64,000 bases of DNA. Source: Lentisphaeria bacterium. Its GTDB lineage: Bacteria; Verrucomicrobiota; Lentisphaeria; Victivallales; UBA1829. Of the stretch, positions 53,898-63,285 are shown in pieces. Position 1 is the stretch's first letter, and every line of letters begins with the position of its first letter. The position numbers and the translations under genes were made by a program. The notes beneath the pieces are model-generated. The model ran no database searches. It was not told where the DNA came from and worked only from the letters and a program-made list of their open reading frames with translations. The stretch is taken from NCBI GenBank assembly GCA_017629515.1, contig JAGBXB010000020.1, positions 1 to 64,000 of the forward strand, in the 5' to 3' direction.

Positions 53898-56800
53898 TGT
53901 CAATATGTTTGAAGGCGATTCCTATACTCTCCCTCTTGTGAAAAAAGGGCTTGCCCTTGACGGGAAATGGGATGACTCTTTTGTGGAAAATGCCTTGAAG
54001 ATACAGGATTTCAATGCTTACCCTGTAAAAGATAATACTCCTGCACCGGAAAAAACAGTCATCTATCTGGCGAGAACCAATGATACCATATATGGTCAGG
54101 CCCTTCTCTGCCACGCTCCCGGAAAAGTCCTCCGGGCGGAAGCCGGTAAAAGGGACGGAGCATTATGGGCGGATGACAGTCTGGAATTTTTTATTACTCT
54201 CACCAATGCGGCACGGCCTTTCTACCACTTTATGTTCAATATACAGGGCGACGTATACGACGCATTGGAAAGCAACAAAAAATGGGATTCCTCTTTCCGG
54301 GCAAAGGGCGGCAGAAAAGATGAAAAAAGTCATTTCATCCAGTTTGCCCTGCCATTGAAAGAAATCGGCTTCGATGCGGAATTGGATGCCCATTTGCATA
54401 AATTATCCTGGAAGATCAATTTTACAAGAAATCATCCGGGAATGACTCCCCGTTATTCCACATTCGCCCCGGTGGTGGTTTTCCGTGATCCCGCTTCCTT
54501 TATTTCTGTAACAAGTCCCGGTACCGCCGGAAATAAAGAAGTTTGGGGCAGATACCGGAACAAAGGGGCGGCAGACTCCAAAAATATCCGTCAGCAGAAG
54601 ATGTGGAAGATCAAAAATCCCCTTTACAGGGAACTTTTTTCCAAAAAGGAAAATCCATTCAAAGGGGAAAGTGCCTTTATCTGGCCCAGACCCATTGAAG
54701 AAAAATCCAATGCCGCTTTTGCTCTCCAATACGGTATGGAATACTCTATAAAAAATATCCTCGGGGAGTATGAGAAACACCGTCTGCATCCATACAGTTC
54801 CGGTGATTTCCCCTTTTTATCTTCTTTCGGTAAAAAATCCGGCGTGGGATTTATGCAGTATGCTCCTTACTATATGCAGAATTTTTCCTATATCTATAAT
54901 CCCGCCACCCGGGAAGCCTTTATGAAAAGTATCCGGGAAACTCTGGATAAATACTCTTCCGGCATGTGGGGCGTCACCATTGGAGATGAAGCCTTTTCCC
55001 AGACTGTCCGCAGGATCGTCACCAGAGGAAACAATAAAAAGATCCTGGAATCCGATCCCGCTTTGAAAAATGCTCTGGAAGAGGTGAAAACAAAATACGG
55101 TTACGGAAAATATTGTCTGCCGGAAACTCTTTCCGCAGAGGCTCCCTTTGACTGGATAGCTTTGCGGAAATGGTTTTTTGATCAGCTCCTTCCCATTCAG
55201 AAAGAACTTTTTGCTCTGGCAAAGAAATATAAGGGCAGCAACGGCAAACCTTTAACAATTGTTTCCCATGACCATGTGGACTGGGCGATCATGCAGCAGA
55301 TAAGCAGGTTTGCCCCCTACGTGGATATTATGACCGCCCAGAGCGTTCCCATGAACGACCCCACAAGGCAGAATCTTGCTTTCCGGGCAAAATTGCTGAA
55401 AGATCTTTCTTCTAAAAGTGTCTGGCTGTGCGTTCACCTTGAACCCTATAACGGTCATTATACAGCTTCTGAAACTGCTGCACTTTTAAGTGAGGCTGCC
55501 CGGGGCGGAAATTCCGGTTTGCAGATCTGGAATTATGATTTTATCGCCGACCAGCAGGGGATGGGGTCTTCCCGGTTTGATTATTATGGACACCGCCCCA
55601 GATGGGATGCTATGATGGATGTGGTGGCGAGAATGCAGAAAGACCCGCTTCTCCAATTCCCCAAAGAAGATTTTGCCATTCTTCTTTCCGATACAAGTGC
55701 TTTCGCCCGTCCGAAAATGTATATGCCCCAATATGAAAGTATTTTCAATCTTGCCGGGCCCGGGGCGGAAACTGCTTTCAAATTCATCACCGATACCCAG
55801 TTGCTGGATAAGGTGGAAAAACTGGAAAACTGGAAATTTGTCCTTATCCCCAAAATGGATTATATTGAGGCGGAACTTATTCCCCTTTTCCGTAAATATG
55901 TGGAAAATGGCGGGATTCTCCTTTGTTATGACTCTTCCTTTATGCAATTCGATCCTTCCGGAAAAAGCCATGCAAAGGAAAGGGAGGAGTTGTTCGGGGT
56001 AAAAAATATCCCTGCAAAAAATGTTACAGGGCTCTCTTTTACAAATGCTTCCCCCTTTAAGAATTTGCACAATAAGCCGCCTGCAGCTCTTGCGGAAACT
56101 TTTCATGCCCTCCAGGTTCTGGATAAAGATACCGTTGTGTGGGCAAAATATCAGAATGGTCAGACTGCTATGAGTATGAAAAAATATGCCAATGGCGGTA
56201 TGGCGATCATGTGCAGTATGGATCTGCAGCTTTATTTGAGCGCCAATAAAAAATGGCATACCACTTTCAAAGATATCCTTACCACATTCGGGGCTGTATC
56301 CGGTCAGAAGATCTGGCGTTTCCAGTATCCTTCCATTGCAGAAAAAGAACCTGTATTCAAAGATAAATGCCTTACCGGAAATCATTTCTATTTCTGGAAC
56401 AATACCGTTACCGCTCCTGCCAATGTGCGGCTTCCCGGAGCGTATTATACAGTGAATATCGCACCCGACGGGGAGAAAGAGAATGAAAAAAAATATTCCT
56501 TTATTGATGGCAGACTTACCAACCGCCTGAAAGCCCCTGCCGCCGGAGATATGTTCAATCTGAAAAAGAATAAAGAGAAGATCCGTTCCGGCAAACTGCA
56601 TAAAGGATTGTTTGCGGATACATGGTCAAAGAAAGATCCTTTGAAGATCGTTTTCCATTTCGGTAAAGAAGTGAAAATCAATAAGGTGGTACTTTTCTAT
56701 AACGGGGAACTGCCCGGTATGAAAGGAGTCATCAATGGAAAAGAATATTCTGTCAGGGGCGGAACGACCGGAACTTTTGAGGTAAGGAAAGTTGTTCTGG

Positions 56801-56898
56801 ATGTTCCGGAAACAATAGCAGAATCTTTTACTGTTGAGATTCCTGAAAGAACACAGAAAGCTCTTACGGTAAGTGAAGTGGAAATCTGGGGAAAATAA
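53844..56898 (+). pseudogene. C-terminal part of the frameshifted secreted glycosidase-like gene
   Basis: The first ATG in this frame is at 53887 (1003 residues), but homologous sequence begins at the A7 run, and there is no separate ribosome binding site or signal peptide. Domains: end of the binding sandwich, a CBM9-like domain (about 15-200, LDGKWDDSF, WADDSLEFFIT), then a barrel resembling GH42-type enzymes. Candidate catalytic residues are the Glu of TIGDEAFSQ and of CVHLEPYNGH. After it come a Rossmann-like beta-galactosidase trimerisation-type domain (ENGGILLCYDSSFM) and a C-terminal discoidin-like sandwich (FTVEIPERTQKALTVSEVEIWGK). With the N-terminal part the protein would be about 1175 residues and secreted. 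Confidence 0.78.
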
Positions 56899-56919
56899 AT
56901 ATATTTTTCCCGTTTCTTC

Positions 56920-56948
56920 TTGTAATTTTCCTGTGGAAAAGATATAGT
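56920..56948 (+). promoter_or_regulatory. Candidate promoter of the TRIC gene, inside a hairpin
   Basis: TTGTAA (56920-56925) and TATAGT (56943-56948) are 17 bases apart. The TATAGT spans the loop of the inverted repeat at 56930-56968, so a transcript from here contains only the right arm. Confidence 0.5.
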
Positions 56949-56976
56949 ATATACATCTTTTTCACAGGATTTTTTT
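56930..56976 (+). terminator. Terminator-like hairpin covering the TRIC gene ribosome binding site
   Basis: CCTGTGGAAAAGAT (56930-56943) pairs with ATCTTTTTCACAGG (56955-56968), with one G-T pair, and is followed by seven T that run directly into the ATG at 56977. The only Shine-Dalgarno-like sequence for the TRIC gene (CAGGA) is in the right arm. Confidence 0.75.
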
Positions 56977-57609
56977 ATGGAAGAAACATTTATTTATATT
57001 GCAGATTTGGCCGGAACCATTATTTTTGCCGTTACCGGAGCCATCAAAGGTATTTCCAGAAAACTGGATCTTCTGGGAGTAGTCGTATTATCCTGTACCG
57101 TTGGCGTAGGCGGAGGGATTTTCCGGGATTGTGTGACCGGGGCTTTGCCTGCGGCGGCATTGCGTAATGAGATTTATCTTCTTTTATGTATTCTTACAGC
57201 TTTATCTGTATTTTGTTTTGCGGGAAAAGTCTCTTCTTCCCGGGCGGCACCCCTGATCATCTATCTTGATGCCGTTGGACTGGGGGTGTTTACTGCCATC
57301 GGATGCGCCAAGGCACTTGCTTTGGGACTTCCGCCGGTAACAGTGGTGCTTGCCGGGGTCATTACTGCTTGCGGAGGCGGGGTGGTGCGGGATATTTTTG
57401 TCAGTTCCATTCCGGCAGTCTTAAAAAGTGATTTTTATGCCACTGCCTCCCTTTTCGGCGGTATTCTTTATCTTATCCTTGTCCGCTTTTCTTTCAGTGT
57501 CTTTACCATATTTTTATGTGTGTCACTTTTTGTAACAGCGTTACGGCTTCTTGCCTACCGGTATAAAGTACAACTGCCGAAATCGGAAACAAAAATTCCT
57601 TCAAAATAA
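56977..57609 (+). CDS. TRIC-family (YicG/UPF0126) cation channel protein
   Basis: 210 residues and seven hydrophobic helices in two repeats. Each repeat has the glycine-rich motif GGGxxRD (GGGIFRDCVTG and GGGVVRDIFVS), as in prokaryotic TRIC channels. The transported ion is probably K+. The gene faces queE, with three bases between the stop codons. Confidence 0.93.
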   Translation: MEETFIYIADLAGTIIFAVTGAIKGISRKLDLLGVVVLSCTVGVGGGIFRDCVTGALPAAALRNEIYLLLCILTALSVFCFAGKVSSSRAAPLIIYLDAVGLGVFTAIGCAKALALGLPPVTVVLAGVITACGGGVVRDIFVSSIPAVLKSDFYATASLFGGILYLILVRFSFSVFTIFLCVSLFVTALRLLAYRYKVQLPKSETKIPSK

Positions 57610-57612
57610 ATA

Positions 57613-58278
57613 TCAGAGAACATCCTTGAAGCATTTATGCAACTGGATATTCAGGCGGCCGGGGAAGTTATCTTCCAGCATCCAGGAGATCAGTTCTGCG
57701 CCATCCATACTGCCGGAAACAGGACTTGCCAGAATGTTCTCTGTTTTCCGGAAAAGAGAAAAATCCTTTACTTTCCGGAGCATGAAATCATAATCTGTCC
57801 GGTTGGAGATCACAAATTTTACCTGATCGCATTTGCGTAAATACCGGTAATTATCCAGATTCATTTTGCTGCTTTCCCCGCTGGACGGGGTCTTCCAATC
57901 AAAGATCCGGATCACTTCCGGCGGGAGACTGGAAGCGTCGATGGAACCATTGGTTTCAATAAGAACTGTCATTCCTCCTGCGGCGATGAGTCTTTCGCAT
58001 AATACGCACACATTTTCCAACTGCATCAAAGGTTCGCCGCCGGTGATCTCCACAAGATTGCATCCGGAGGAAACAGCTCTCTGGGTCAGTTCTTCCGGCG
58101 TAAGTATTTCTGTATGGGAGTCAAAGGAAAGTGCCTTTTGCGTATCGCAGTAGGAACAGCGTAAATTACATCCGGCAAGACGGATAAAGTAGCATAATCT
58201 TCCTGCATAAGTGGATTCTCCCTGAATGCTTTTGAAACATTCAAAGACTTTCAGTTTTCTATTGTCTTGCGGTGTCAT
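57613..58278 (-). CDS. queE: 7-carboxy-7-deazaguanine synthase (radical SAM)
   Basis: 221 residues. QueE converts 6-carboxytetrahydropterin to CDG on the way to preQ0 and queuosine. The radical-SAM motif CNLRCSYC and the N-terminal FECFKSIQGESTYAGRLCYFIRLAGCN are diagnostic. TGGEPLMQ is the SAM-binding glycine motif. The start at 58278 follows AAAGAGG. The other preQ0 genes are not in the window. Confidence 0.95.
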   Translation of the reverse strand: MTPQDNRKLKVFECFKSIQGESTYAGRLCYFIRLAGCNLRCSYCDTQKALSFDSHTEILTPEELTQRAVSSGCNLVEITGGEPLMQLENVCVLCERLIAAGGMTVLIETNGSIDASSLPPEVIRIFDWKTPSSGESSKMNLDNYRYLRKCDQVKFVISNRTDYDFMLRKVKDFSLFRKTENILASPVSGSMDGAELISWMLEDNFPGRLNIQLHKCFKDVL

Positions 58279-58365
58279 AAGTGCCTCTTTCTTTTGAGGG
58301 GATTTCAAAAGTCGCCAAAAGGCTGAAACGATAGCAACTTTGATCTGCAAAAAAAAGCATTTGGA

Positions 58366-58408
58366 AGTGTTGCCACTGTGGGCGCACCACGCAAATTACC
58401 TGTTGCGT
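58366..58408 (-). promoter_or_regulatory. Cluster of three small hairpins in the queE leader
   Basis: On the minus strand, in order: GCAA/TTGC (ACGCAA with TTGCGT), then GTGG-TGCGC-CCAC, then AGTG-GCAA-CACT with a GNRA tetraloop. They lie between the queE promoter and start codon. A structured regulatory RNA is possible; it matches nothing I know. Confidence 0.35.
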
Positions 58409-58451
58409 ATCTTTGTTTCGGATGATTTTTTTAATTCCCTCTTTTTCTATA

Positions 58452-58480
58452 AATATACAGGGAAAAGAGGTTTTTTGCAA
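58452..58480 (-). promoter_or_regulatory. Candidate promoter of queE
   Basis: On the minus strand TTGCAA (58480-58475) and TATATT (58457-58452) are 17 bases apart, with CCTCTTTTC in the spacer. It implies a leader of about 165 bases. Confidence 0.6.
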
Positions 58481-58550
58481 GAAAAAACATGAAAAAATTT
58501 TTTCTCCTGTGTTTTGCCGGCAATATTTTTCTCTTTTCAGAGAGTATTTA

Positions 58551-58579
58551 TTGACTTTTTATTACTGACGGGTTATATT
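58551..58579 (+). promoter_or_regulatory. Candidate promoter of the UDP-sugar dehydrogenase/epimerase pair
   Basis: TTGACT and TATATT are 17 bases apart, close to the sigma-70 consensus. Confidence 0.65.
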
Positions 58580-58617
58580 TACAGTGGATGATTATATTTA
58601 AAACAAGGATACAGAAA

Positions 58618-59904
58618 ATGCTTGAAAAGATCAGAAACAAAACTGTAAAGGTGGCTGTCATCGGGCTGGGATATGTAGGGCTGCCCCTTGCTGTGGAATT
58701 CGGAAAAAAATATGATACCATTGGTTTCGATGTAAAAGAAGACCGGCTGGATCTTTTGAAAAAAGGTATCGACCTTACAAGGGAAACCTCCTCCGAAGAT
58801 CTGAAAAATGCTTCTCTTCTCCGCTATACTTCTTCTCCGGAACTTTTGAAAGACCGGGATATTATTATCGTTGCCGTCCCAACTCCTGTGGATCGGTACA
58901 ACCGTCCGGATCTCACCCCTCTTTACCGGGCAAGTGAAACTGTGGGGAAGATTTTGCAGAAAGGAATGATCGTCGTTTACGAAAGTACTGTATATCCCGG
59001 CTGTACGGAAGAAGATTGCGTGCCGGTACTGGAAAAATTTTCTCTTCTGAAATATAATCAGGACTTTTTCTGCGGTTACTCTCCGGAAAGAATCAATCCC
59101 GGAGATAAGAAACATACTCTCCGGCAGACGGTGAAAATCACTTCCGGTTCCACCCCTGAAACTGCCGGGATCGTGGATGCTCTTTATGACTCCATATTGC
59201 TCAATGGTACTCACAAAGCAAGCAGTATAAAGGTAGCGGAAGCCGCCAAAGTTATTGAAAACAGTCAGCGGGATCTGAATATAGCCTTTGTCAATGAACT
59301 TGCAAAAATCTTCCACCTTATGGGGATAGATACCAATGAGGTATTGGAAGCCGCCTCCACCAAGTGGAATTTTCTGCGTTTTTCACCGGGACTTGTGGGG
59401 GGGCATTGTATCGGGGTGGATCCCTATTATCTTACCCATAAAGCCCAGTCTCTGGGATATTTGCCGGAAGTTATCCTTGCCGGACGCCGGATCAATGACA
59501 GTATGGGCAAATATGCAGCGGAGGAAGTTATCAAATTGATGATCCGCAAGGGGCACAAGATCCTGAATGCGAAAATTTTACTTTTGGGGATCACTTTCAA
59601 GGAAAATTGTCCTGATATCCGTAACAGCAAGGCTGTGGATGTGGTGAAATATCTCCGGGAATTCGGCTGTGATGTATGTGTTTTCGACCCCATGGCTGAT
59701 CCGGAAGAGGTGGAAAAAGAGTATGGAATTATTTCCACAAAGGATATGGAGAAGATCGGAGAAAATTCTTATGATGCCATCGTTCTTGCCGTCTCCCACA
59801 AAGAATTTCTTTCTCTCCCTGTACGGAAATGGGGAAAGAAGGATTGCGTCGTCTTTGATATAAAAGGGATTCTTCCCAAAGAGGTGACAGATGGCAGATT
59901 GTAA
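58618..59904 (+). CDS. UDP-N-acetylhexosamine 6-dehydrogenase (WbpA/WbpO/TviB type)
   Basis: 428 residues. The NAD-binding motif is IGLGYVGLPLAVEFG. The catalytic Cys is in VGGHCIGVDPYYLTHKA, and KVIENSQRDLNIAFVNELAKIF is the middle-domain signature of HexNAc dehydrogenases. It oxidises C6 of UDP-GlcNAc or UDP-GalNAc to the uronic acid. The start at 58618 follows AAGGA; a longer start at 58588 has none. It overlaps the epimerase gene by 14 bases, the same pairing as tviB-tviC in Vi antigen synthesis. Confidence 0.92.
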   Translation: MLEKIRNKTVKVAVIGLGYVGLPLAVEFGKKYDTIGFDVKEDRLDLLKKGIDLTRETSSEDLKNASLLRYTSSPELLKDRDIIIVAVPTPVDRYNRPDLTPLYRASETVGKILQKGMIVVYESTVYPGCTEEDCVPVLEKFSLLKYNQDFFCGYSPERINPGDKKHTLRQTVKITSGSTPETAGIVDALYDSILLNGTHKASSIKVAEAAKVIENSQRDLNIAFVNELAKIFHLMGIDTNEVLEAASTKWNFLRFSPGLVGGHCIGVDPYYLTHKAQSLGYLPEVILAGRRINDSMGKYAAEEVIKLMIRKGHKILNAKILLLGITFKENCPDIRNSKAVDVVKYLREFGCDVCVFDPMADPEEVEKEYGIISTKDMEKIGENSYDAIVLAVSHKEFLSLPVRKWGKKDCVVFDIKGILPKEVTDGRL

Positions 59905-60907
59905 GTTTGCTTCTTTCAGAAATTCTTTTGCCGGAAAACACATTCTTGTTACCGGCGGGGCTGGTTTCATTGGTTCCCATCTTGCTGCCAATCTCCTTTC
60001 TCTGGATGCGTTTGTTACCGTTCTGGATAACTTTTCCACAGGAAAAAGAGAGAATATTGCCCCTTTTATGGAAAATAAAAATTTCCGGCTTATCGAGGGG
60101 GATATCCGCAATATGGAAGATTGCAAAAAGGCTCTGGCAAATGTGGATATGGTCCTGCATGAGGCGGCGCTGGGTTCTGTCCCCCGTTCCATCAAAGACC
60201 CGGTGACAAGTACCCATGTGAATATCCTTGGCTTTGTGAATATGCTTTCCAGTTGTGTGGAAGCGGGTATAAAAAGGATCGTTTATGCTGCAAGTTCCTC
60301 TACTTACGGAGACAGTAAAACTCTGCCGAAAGTGGAGGAAAATATCGGTAAACCCCTTTCACCCTACGCCATTACCAAATATGTCAATGAATTGTATGCG
60401 GAAAATTTCCATACTCTCTATGGAATAGATACTGTGGGACTGCGATATTTCAATGTATTCGGCCCCCGTCAGGATCCCTATGGGGCTTATGCCGCTGTGA
60501 TCCCGAAATTTGCAAACAGCCTTATTGATCATCAAAGCCCTGTGATCAACGGGGATGGCTCTTTCAGCAGGGATTTTACATTTGTGGATAATGTGGTGCT
60601 GGCAAATTTTCTTGCTCTTACTGCAGAAAACAAAAATGCCCTCAACACGGTTTACAATGTTGCTTGCGGTAAACAGACTTCCTTAAATGAGCTTTTCCAT
60701 TTTCTTCAAGATACTCTCGGCAGTTTTGATCCTGCCATCAAAGAGATCCGGCCTCTTTACGGACCGGAACGCAAAGGAGATGTGCCCCACTCTCTGGCAA
60801 GTATTGAAAAAGCCCGGTCTCTTTTAGGATATGAGGTGCTTTGCGATGTGAAAAACGGCTTATTGCAAAGTGGAAAATGGTACTGGGAAACAAAGAAAAA
60901 TTCCTGA
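59891..60907 (+). CDS. UDP-N-acetylglucosamine 4-epimerase-like SDR (WbpP/TviC type)
   Basis: 338 residues, extended SDR fold. VTGGAGFIGSHLAANLL is the NAD site; the Ser and YxxxK are in AASSSTYGDS and SPYAITKYVNELYA. NVFGPRQDPYGAYAAVIPKFANSLI and RDFTFVDNVVLAN match WbpP/TviC enzymes acting on N-acetylated UDP sugars. With the dehydrogenase it should supply UDP-GalNAcA (or GlcNAcA) for a surface glycan. Confidence 0.92.
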   Translation: MADCKFASFRNSFAGKHILVTGGAGFIGSHLAANLLSLDAFVTVLDNFSTGKRENIAPFMENKNFRLIEGDIRNMEDCKKALANVDMVLHEAALGSVPRSIKDPVTSTHVNILGFVNMLSSCVEAGIKRIVYAASSSTYGDSKTLPKVEENIGKPLSPYAITKYVNELYAENFHTLYGIDTVGLRYFNVFGPRQDPYGAYAAVIPKFANSLIDHQSPVINGDGSFSRDFTFVDNVVLANFLALTAENKNALNTVYNVACGKQTSLNELFHFLQDTLGSFDPAIKEIRPLYGPERKGDVPHSLASIEKARSLLGYEVLCDVKNGLLQSGKWYWETKKNS

Positions 60908-60912
60908 TAAAC

Positions 60913-60935
60913 AAGGGATAACAAACCTATCCCTT
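60913..60935. terminator. Possible terminator after the epimerase gene
   Basis: AAGGGAT (60913-60919) pairs with ATCCCTT (60929-60935). The T tract is poor and the right arm overlaps the stop codon of the convergent gene. Confidence 0.45.
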
Positions 60936-63285
60936 ATTTATGAAATTCTGCACCGGAAAGGGTAAGACGGGGAATGTTGCCGAATAATTTCAGGCAAAGA
61001 TTTTTCGCCCGGAAAGAAAGAGGGTCAAGCAGAAAAGCCTTTTTCGCACATTGGGCTGCCTGTTGTTTTTTCCCCTCCCGGAAAAATCTTTCCCCCTGGA
61101 AGGATAGACGCATACTTTCAATGCGGTTTTCCGGTTTTATTACCTTGAATACCGTATAGATGCCGGAAATTTCCCCGGGGAAAGGATATCCTTTTTTCTG
61201 CGGCGGATCTATTTTACAGAAATAGCGTAACAGATCCGGTCTGTACCGCATGAGGACAACGGGGGAATCCGCTTTGAGATTTTTTGCATTGGCAATATAT
61301 CTTTCGGAATAGATATGGGGTTTTCCCAGATAGCCGGCATTATGGATAAAATAATCGGCATTGAGTTTATTGCAGAACTTTGCCAGATCTTTTTCTTTTC
61401 CGTGGTACAGTAAATTCAAATATTCTTCAGTGGGTTTCCTGATCCTTTCCAAACCGAACTGGGGCTGCATGGCAATAGCGCATTTTGCATAGCAAAGGAG
61501 CATGGGGCCTACTGTAAAGTCGGTTATGACGCATTTTCCTGCAGTATTTTCTTTCCGGAACCATTGGATCAATGCTGCTGTCTGACGCAAATGCACATCG
61601 CTGGAATAAACTCTGTTGCCCAGTAAAGAGACAAGTGTTTCAAGTATCAGAATGAAAACAGCAAGAAAAGCAGGCAGTTTTTTCAGTATGCCATAAAAGA
61701 AAAGACGCATTTTTTTCCGATCATTTTCTTTGCGGAGTATATTATATTTTATACGCAGAAGAATGGCGGAATCGTGTAAAAGCATGGTAAGGGATACTGC
61801 AAGAAAGATGATAACAAATTCATGGTATCTTACAATATAGATGAATGCGGCAAAAAAGAGAATGGTAAAGAAGTGAAAGAAAAACATTTTGGGCATTTGC
61901 CGCCTTAAACGCCTTGCCCCTCTGCTGAAAAGAGGTAAAAACAACAGAAGAAAAAAGTAAAGACCGGCGGCAAAGGGGATGGCAAGAAGTTCGGAAAATA
62001 CTTTCATGCCACCCTGAAAAGAAGTCCCTCCGGTAAAAACAGCAAGGGCGGGGAACATGGTACGCAGGATCTTCCAGTTTGCCGAATGCATAGCGGGCGT
62101 CCAGAGCATCCTTGCATCATAAGAGAGGAGGGACGGATCGGAAGGCTTGACATTATTGAACTGTAATTTTGCTTTGGTAAGTTCTGAAAAATGGGAGTAG
62201 GCAGATAAATATTCAGGATTTTTGATGGCAATATGCCAGAAGAAATAAAGGATACTGAATACGGCAAGAATGAAACAAACTCTCTTTGCCGTGGAAAAAC
62301 GGTATTTCATTATTATACAGCCGGTAAGGATGAATGCAGGCAGAAAAACCGTAACAAGGGGGGACATGATCATTAAATAGGTCTGATTGAACGGGACAAA
62401 AAGCGCATTGAAAATGGCGGCAAAGGCAATGGAGAGCCATGATTTGAAACGTTCTTTTTTCATTTCTCCTGTTATAAGCAGACGGAGAATCTCAAAAAGC
62501 GTAAAAGAACTGAATAATCCCAATGAAAGATCCCAGAAGGCAAAAGCACAGAAACTTGTGAAAAAAAGAAGCAGATATTTCCAGCTTTTTTCTTTTTTAT
62601 AAATGGAGAAAAGCAACAGAAGTGTTCCTGTAATAAAAGGCATGGCAAAATTGCCCCTTATGATATCCTGCCCCGTACTTCTGGCAATGGCGGAAATGGC
62701 GACTGCATGAAATATTCCGCCGAAAAGTGCCTGCTTTTTACTGCATCCCAGAACAAGAAGCAATAGAAAAATAAATCCGGAAGAAAGACTCATCCACAGC
62801 CGCAACTGGATCGGAACAAAATTTGCCAGATCGGGGTTATCCTGATACAGCAACTCTTCTTCCGAAGCCGTTTTTGTTCCCAACAGGGCTTTTTTGATCC
62901 GCCAGGACCAGCCCAGAAACCATTCCAGCCCCATGATCATCTGCCGGTAGGGGGCGATATCTTCCAGACCGTGCAGTTCGGAAGCTCGGGAAGAAATGCT
63001 TTTGCCTGCGGCGATTTCCTGTGTATAATAAAACATCATGGCACATTCGATCGTATAAGGCATGAAATTTTTATGATAGGCAGGGAAAAATTTTCTTGTA
63101 AAAGAGAGGGCAGGTGATGGCGTATCTGATGATACTTTCACGAGTTTTGCCATACTTTCCGCTTCCCGGTTATAGTTATGCGTCCGCATGGCAAAAGCGG
63201 TGAATACACATAAAAGAAAAAGCAGAAATGTAAAAAGAAATGCTTTCTTTCCAGAGGTTTTCCGAATCAGATCTTCCTGTATCAT
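60934..63285 (-). CDS. Large GT-C-type membrane protein with TPR-like C-terminus
   Basis: 783 residues. One N-terminal helix, a long extracytoplasmic loop (about 40-165), around ten further membrane helices to about 580, then a soluble C-terminal domain ending in a TPR-like pair (QGERFFREGKKQQAAQCAKKAFLLDPLSFRAKNLCLKLFGN). The layout resembles STT3/GT-C glycosyltransferases, with acidic residues in the first loop, but I do not recognise the family. Its ATG overlaps the rpoN stop by four bases, so it is translated from the rpoN transcript. Possible role: surface glycan or protein glycosylation. Confidence 0.75.
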   Translation of the reverse strand: MIQEDLIRKTSGKKAFLFTFLLFLLCVFTAFAMRTHNYNREAESMAKLVKVSSDTPSPALSFTRKFFPAYHKNFMPYTIECAMMFYYTQEIAAGKSISSRASELHGLEDIAPYRQMIMGLEWFLGWSWRIKKALLGTKTASEEELLYQDNPDLANFVPIQLRLWMSLSSGFIFLLLLVLGCSKKQALFGGIFHAVAISAIARSTGQDIIRGNFAMPFITGTLLLLFSIYKKEKSWKYLLLFFTSFCAFAFWDLSLGLFSSFTLFEILRLLITGEMKKERFKSWLSIAFAAIFNALFVPFNQTYLMIMSPLVTVFLPAFILTGCIIMKYRFSTAKRVCFILAVFSILYFFWHIAIKNPEYLSAYSHFSELTKAKLQFNNVKPSDPSLLSYDARMLWTPAMHSANWKILRTMFPALAVFTGGTSFQGGMKVFSELLAIPFAAGLYFFLLLFLPLFSRGARRLRRQMPKMFFFHFFTILFFAAFIYIVRYHEFVIIFLAVSLTMLLHDSAILLRIKYNILRKENDRKKMRLFFYGILKKLPAFLAVFILILETLVSLLGNRVYSSDVHLRQTAALIQWFRKENTAGKCVITDFTVGPMLLCYAKCAIAMQPQFGLERIRKPTEEYLNLLYHGKEKDLAKFCNKLNADYFIHNAGYLGKPHIYSERYIANAKNLKADSPVVLMRYRPDLLRYFCKIDPPQKKGYPFPGEISGIYTVFKVIKPENRIESMRLSFQGERFFREGKKQQAAQCAKKAFLLDPLSFRAKNLCLKLFGNIPRLTLSGAEFHK

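Larger units (their letters stand above)
58279..58617. other. Intergenic region between divergent queE and the UDP-sugar dehydrogenase gene
   Basis: 339 bases without a gene. It carries one promoter in each direction and, in the queE leader, three small adjacent hairpins. A preQ1-I or preQ1-II riboswitch consensus was looked for and not found. Confidence 0.7.
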
